Shown one piece after another: positions 12,759 to 15,632 of a stretch of 15,632 bases of DNA. Numbering within the stretch: the first letter of the stretch is position 1; every line of letters begins with the position of its first letter. Under the pieces are notes generated by a model. The model ran no database searches, had not been told where the DNA came from, and saw only the letters and a program-made list of their open reading frames with translations. Origin of the DNA: JAYZDP01 sp036337765 (GTDB taxonomy: Bacteria > Acidobacteriota > Thermoanaerobaculia > Multivoradales > Multivoraceae); the NCBI GenBank assembly GCA_036337765.1, contig JAYZDP010000092.1, positions 1 through 15,632 on the forward strand, in the 5' to 3' direction. The position numbers and the translations under genes are program-made.

Positions 12759-14147
12759 GGTGTAGAGCGCGAACGAGATGTAGGTGGCCGCGCCGATCGC
12801 AACCATGGCGATGTTCAGCGGTTTCGGCCGCGCGGAGACGGGTAGGTACTTCAGGTTGCAGTAGAGCGTCAACGGTACATAGACCGCCATCGAGAAGCCG
12901 CCGAGAAGCGCCGCGTTGAAGATGAAGCCCAGGGCGGTGATGTTCATCAGCTCGAGAAAGGCGGTGGCGCCGATGCCGAAGCTGATGATGACGATCACGA
13001 AGAAGAGGTAGAGCTGGCTCTGGGTGTAGCGCTTGCCGAGCTTGAAGTGCACACCGATCTGGTAGGCCCAGGATCGGGCGCCGCCGTCGACGCCGCCGAG
13101 CTGGGAGCTGAAAAGCGCGGCGATGCCGATGATCAGGAAAAGGTAGCGGCCCGGGGTGCCGAGGATGCCCTCGAGCATCACCGACTCGTCCCAGACGAAC
13201 TGACCTTCCGCCGGCACGATTCCCTGTGGGCGCAGTACGGTCAGCGCGCCGAACATGAAGAGAAACATGGTGAATGTGTTCAGCAGCCAGAAGTAGAGCA
13301 CCTGATCCTGGACCACGAACCGGAACCAGTCGCGAAACCGGCGCGCGTTCTCCGGCGTGTCCTCGTAGGTGAAGCCGGTCTTCACCTCGACCACCTCCTT
13401 CTGACGCAGTGGGTTGGCGAGGGTGGGAATGCGGGCACCCATGCCAATGTTCTTGTCGCGCAGGTAGAAGGCGTAGTAAAGGTTGCCGGCGCCGCCGATG
13501 CCGGCGAAGACCACGGCACCGAAGAAGCGGCTGAAGGTGAACTCGTCGTCGAGCTCGATGTGACCGAAGTTGAGCAGCCCCCGGCCCATCTCGGCGACCG
13601 CGTCGAAGGTGCCGACCCGGAGCGCAAGATAGACCAGGCCGACGGTGATCACGATCACCATTCCGCCGATCGCCTTCTCGATCGTCGAGTAGATCTCCTT
13701 CGGGCCGAAGATGACGACTGCGATGACCGCGAAGGTGCCCGCCGTCCACATCCAGTCCGCACCAGGGCCGTCGGGGCCGAAGATAAGGGCCTTGAAGGCG
13801 ACACCCGACATACGGGCCCAGCCGGGCAGGAAGAATCCGACGAAGCCGAGCATCATGAAGTAGTAGATGAACTTCAACGACTTGCGGGCATAGCCCGTGT
13901 AGGGGTTCTCGCCGGTGACGACTGCCCAACGGCCGATCTCGAAGTTGATCCACAGCTGGAGGAAGACGCCGAGGGCCGCAGCCCAGATCATGACGGCGCC
14001 GAACTTGGCGGTGACCCACGGCCAGACGGCGAGCTCTCCCGCGCCGATGGCGAGTCCCAAGGTGATCGCTCCCGGGCCGGTCATCTGCCAGAAGCCGAGC
14101 TTGCGCTCGGGCATGTCGGCTTGTCTGAGCGCAGGAATCTCGCTCAT
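12735..14147 (-). CDS. Nramp-family transporter with non-canonical metal-site motifs
   Basis: I start at the ATG at 14147 (MSEIPALRQADMPERKLGFW) because a perfect ribosome site, AAAGGAGGA, lies at 14160-14152, 4 bases upstream; the frame is open to 14276 but that extension is unsupported. The 470-residue product has at least ten hydrophobic segments and the Nramp start pattern MTGPGAITLGLAIGAGELAV. In canonical Nramp proteins TM1 carries D-P-G-N and TM6 carries M-P-H; here TM1 reads G24-P-G-A27 and the TM6 region reads FAGIGGAGNLYYAFYLRDKN, so the metal-coordinating Asp, Asn and Met are missing. It is therefore Nramp-like by fold with an unknown substrate, perhaps another cation or an organic solute. 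A cytosolic loop of about 60 residues (DKNIGMGARIPTLANPLRQK onward) follows TM6. It is divergent from the cytochrome-like pseudogene. Confidence 0.85.
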   Translation of the reverse strand: MSEIPALRQADMPERKLGFWQMTGPGAITLGLAIGAGELAVWPWVTAKFGAVMIWAAALGVFLQLWINFEIGRWAVVTGENPYTGYARKSLKFIYYFMMLGFVGFFLPGWARMSGVAFKALIFGPDGPGADWMWTAGTFAVIAVVIFGPKEIYSTIEKAIGGMVIVITVGLVYLALRVGTFDAVAEMGRGLLNFGHIELDDEFTFSRFFGAVVFAGIGGAGNLYYAFYLRDKNIGMGARIPTLANPLRQKEVVEVKTGFTYEDTPENARRFRDWFRFVVQDQVLYFWLLNTFTMFLFMFGALTVLRPQGIVPAEGQFVWDESVMLEGILGTPGRYLFLIIGIAALFSSQLGGVDGGARSWAYQIGVHFKLGKRYTQSQLYLFFVIVIISFGIGATAFLELMNITALGFIFNAALLGGFSMAVYVPLTLYCNLKYLPVSARPKPLNIAMVAIGAATYISFALYTLYDVFLS

Positions 14148-14183
14148 CCGTCCTCCTTTGGCGGCGCTGTCTGAAGATTCTCG

Positions 14184-14189
14184 ATTATA
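14184..14189 (-). promoter_or_regulatory. -10 box for the Nramp-like gene
   Basis: The minus strand reads TATAAT at 14189-14184, a perfect -10 box about 37 bases before the ATG at 14147; the leader would be about 30 bases and carries the AAAGGAGGA ribosome site. I see no convincing -35 at 16-18 bases (TTCACC lies 23 bases away). Confidence 0.4.
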
Positions 14190-14219
14190 CGTGTGGCCCT
14201 CGGCGGCCCTAGGGTGAAA

Positions 14220-14250
14220 CATTGGGTGACGAAATACGTCGCTTCCAATG
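14220..14250. promoter_or_regulatory. Nested inverted repeat between divergent genes
   Basis: CATTGG (14220-14225) pairs with CCAATG (14245-14250), and inside it GACG (14228-14231) pairs with CGTC (14237-14240) around AAATA. The two arms are offset by two bases. The element lies between the transporter -10 box and the ribosome site (GGAGG, 14265-14269) of the gene starting at 14276. It could be an operator or a leader hairpin. Confidence 0.3.
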
Positions 14251-14275
14251 ACAACGCTGCTCTTGGAGGCCCCCA

Positions 14276-15330
14276 ATGAAGTTGATCAAGACTCTGCTCG
14301 TTTTTTCTACGATGGCTTGTGTCGTCGGCGCGGCCACTTTCGCCGGCGCCGCCAAGGACGTCACGCCCGAGATCCCGAAGCAGGTCACCTTTGCCAAGGA
14401 CGTGGCGCCGATCTTTCACGCCAACTGCGTGAGCGGCCATCGTCCCGGCGATATCGCACCCATGGCGCTGCGCACCTACGACGAGGCTCGTCCCTGGGCC
14501 AAGTCGATCGGCAAGGCGCTCCGCGACGGCTCGATGCCGCCGTGGCATGCGGACGCGGCCTACGGCGACTTTTCAAACGATCGCAGCCTCACCGAGGTGG
14601 AGCGGCAGATCATAGTGAAGTGGGTGAAGCAGGGATCGCCGGCCGCCGGCTGAAGAAAGGCACACGCATCGTCGCCGACATGCACTATCGCGGTAAGGAC
14701 TTCACCTACACCGCGGTCTATCCCGACGGGCGCTCCGAGACCCTGCTCAAGCTACCTGCCTACGACTTCAACTGGCAGACGGTCTACGAACTCGCGGTGC
14801 CGCTCGAGATGCCGAAGGGCTCGCGCATCGACTGCGTTGCCCACTTCGACAACTCGAAGGACAATCCCTTCAACCCCGATCCCACCCGCGACGTGACGTT
14901 CGGCAGCGAGTCATTTGACGAGATGATGATCGGGTTCGTGGACTACACGGTGAAGGACGGCCTGCGGCCGATGACCGCCGAGCAGCGGCTCGAGGTGATC
15001 CGTGCGAAGCTCGTCGCCTCGGATTCGAATGCGGTCTTCGCACTTGCGATCACCGCCTCCGAGGGCGACCAGACCGAGACCATCGACACGGTGTTGCGCT
15101 TCTCGCCCGAAGAGGGAAGCCAGTGGTTCGTTCCGGTCAACGGCGAGGTATGGGAAGGCACTCTGGTCGACATCGAGGGTGACGCATCCGGCTTCACCGC
15201 GACGTTGAAGATCCCCTTCGGCAACATGCAGGTCGAAGGTGCCGGCGCGTTCGGCGGCGCCGACATGTCGGGCACGATCAAGTTCGGCCCTCAGGATCTG
15301 ACCTTCGTGGCGTCTCTGATCTCGAACTGA
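14276..15330 (+). pseudogene. Cytochrome c / copper-monooxygenase-like gene with lost heme motif and internal deletion
   Basis: The ATG at 14276, 6 bases after GGAGG, opens a signal peptide (MKLIKTLLVFSTMACVVGAA) and a class of cytochrome c domain recognisable from VTFAKDVAPIFHANC, RPGDIAPMALRTYDEARPWA, MPPWHADAAYGDF and DRSLTEVERQIIVKWVKQG. The heme motif that should be CXXCH is CVSGH (C51-H55): codon GGC at 14435-14437 in place of TGC. The frame ends at TGA 14651-14653. From about 14644 the other frame (open through to TGA 15328-15330) continues the same kind of protein: GTRIVADMHYRGKDFTYTAV, YDFNWQTVYELA, RIDCVAHFDNS, NPFNPDPT and SFDEMMIGFVDYT, the C-terminal end of copper type II monooxygenase-like proteins. 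The middle, around 200 or more residues in relatives, is missing, and the expected P-H-M-H has become A-D-M-H. A deletion and frame change, plus loss of heme binding, mark it as decayed. Confidence 0.8.
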
Positions 15331-15349
15331 ACTCGCGCCAGGCGCGCGG

Positions 15350-15355
15350 TATATT
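15350..15355 (+). promoter_or_regulatory. -10 box just upstream of apgM
   Basis: TATATT at 15350-15355 lies 9 bases before the ATG at 15365. If used, transcription would begin near 15362 and the mRNA would be nearly leaderless, which fits the absence of any purine-rich ribosome site before this ATG. No good -35 is visible, and the -10 is immediately after the end of the decayed gene. Confidence 0.3.
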
Positions 15356-15364
15356 GCGCTTCCG

Positions 15365-15632
15365 ATGACGCTGCCCTACCCGTTGGCGCTGATCGAGAAG
15401 CTTAGCGTCTCGTCGGACAAGCGCATTCTGCTGATCGTCCTCGATGGTATCGGCGACGTGCCGGTGGATGGCGAGACACCGTTGTCGGCGGCGTTGACGC
15501 CGAATCTCGACTCGCTGGCGAAGCGCGGCTCTCTGGGTTTGTCGACGCCGGTCGCGCCTGGGATCTCGCCGGGCTCCGGCCCCGGGCATCTGTCGCTTTT
15601 CGGCTACGACCCCCTGGTGTACGACGTTGGAC
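15365..15632 (+). CDS. apgM: 2,3-bisphosphoglycerate-independent phosphoglycerate mutase, archaeal type (N-terminal part)
   Basis: From the ATG at 15365 the frame stays open to the window edge (89 residues of an expected 400 or so). ILLIVLDGIGDVPVDGETPL carries the metal-binding Asp27 of the alkaline phosphatase superfamily, ALTPNLDSLAKRGSLGLSTP follows, and GISPGSGPGHLSLFGYDPLV holds the Ser71 at the expected nucleophile position of the archaeal-type enzyme (P-G-S-x-x-x-x-L-x-x-x-G-Y-D-P). The enzyme interconverts 3- and 2-phosphoglycerate in glycolysis and gluconeogenesis using divalent metal. It is a cytosolic housekeeping gene. It starts 34 bases after the decayed cytochrome gene and may have its own promoter. 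Confidence 0.92.
   Translation, partial: MTLPYPLALIEKLSVSSDKRILLIVLDGIGDVPVDGETPLSAALTPNLDSLAKRGSLGLSTPVAPGISPGSGPGHLSLFGYDPLVYDVG

Noticed and set aside
12649..14019. 456-residue minus-strand open frame
   Set aside because: Out-of-frame shadow of the Nramp-like gene; composition is Arg/His-rich and not protein-like, while the neighbouring frame gives membrane segments.
13047..14174. 375-residue plus-strand open frame opposite the transporter
   Set aside because: Antisense shadow with Glu/His/Asp-rich translation and no hydrophobic core or ribosome site.

Overview
The window is GC-rich (by eye a little over 60%) and densely coding. Lipoprotein-type and inner-membrane signals, PaaK/LuxE and acyl-CoA dehydrogenase genes, and a decayed cytochrome c/copper-monooxygenase-like gene point to a Gram-negative bacterium of an Acidobacteriota, Myxococcota or Binatota type. 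That placement is inferred from gene content only. Most stops are TAG, some TGA, and none of the genes called here ends in TAA. There are no rRNA, tRNA, CRISPR or insertion-sequence signals.

Left end (1-1766): a minus-strand pair runs off the left edge: a 177-residue protein of unknown function followed by an acyl-CoA dehydrogenase (N-terminus only). Divergent to it is an alpha/beta-hydrolase gene broken by a stop codon, a 1-base deletion and probably an in-frame deletion.

Centre-left (1763-6888, minus strand): a compact four-gene cassette. In transcription order it encodes a membrane-anchored alkaline-phosphatase-superfamily enzyme (712 aa), a paralogous exported, lipoprotein-like enzyme (647 aa, 4-base overlap), a 63-residue ribbon-helix-helix-like protein, and a three-TM protein with a periplasmic beta domain whose layout resembles the Oxa1/EMC3/DUF106 insertase fold. 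This cassette is the best candidate here for an undescribed envelope system.

Centre (7076-9128, plus strand): divergent from the cassette are a short sulfotransferase-like P-loop protein, a YheT-type alpha/beta hydrolase and a 36-residue ORF overlapping it by 4 bases. A 311-base gap follows, holding six inverted repeats, then a TATAAT box.

Centre-right (9129-12743, plus strand): a LuxE/PaaK-like adenylating enzyme and an acyl-reductase-like aldehyde dehydrogenase form a two-gene unit that looks like an activate-then-reduce module for a carboxylic acid, comparable to LuxE plus LuxC. A secreted protein of unknown function with a GTDKLGHFF motif follows.

Right end (12735-15632): an Nramp-family transporter on the minus strand, lacking the usual metal-binding motifs, overlaps the secreted-protein gene tail to tail. 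Divergent to it is a second decayed gene: a cytochrome c domain whose CXXCH has become CVSGH, joined out of frame to the C-terminal part of a copper-monooxygenase-like protein. The window ends in the N-terminal 89 residues of an archaeal-type phosphoglycerate mutase (apgM), itself an alkaline-phosphatase-superfamily enzyme.
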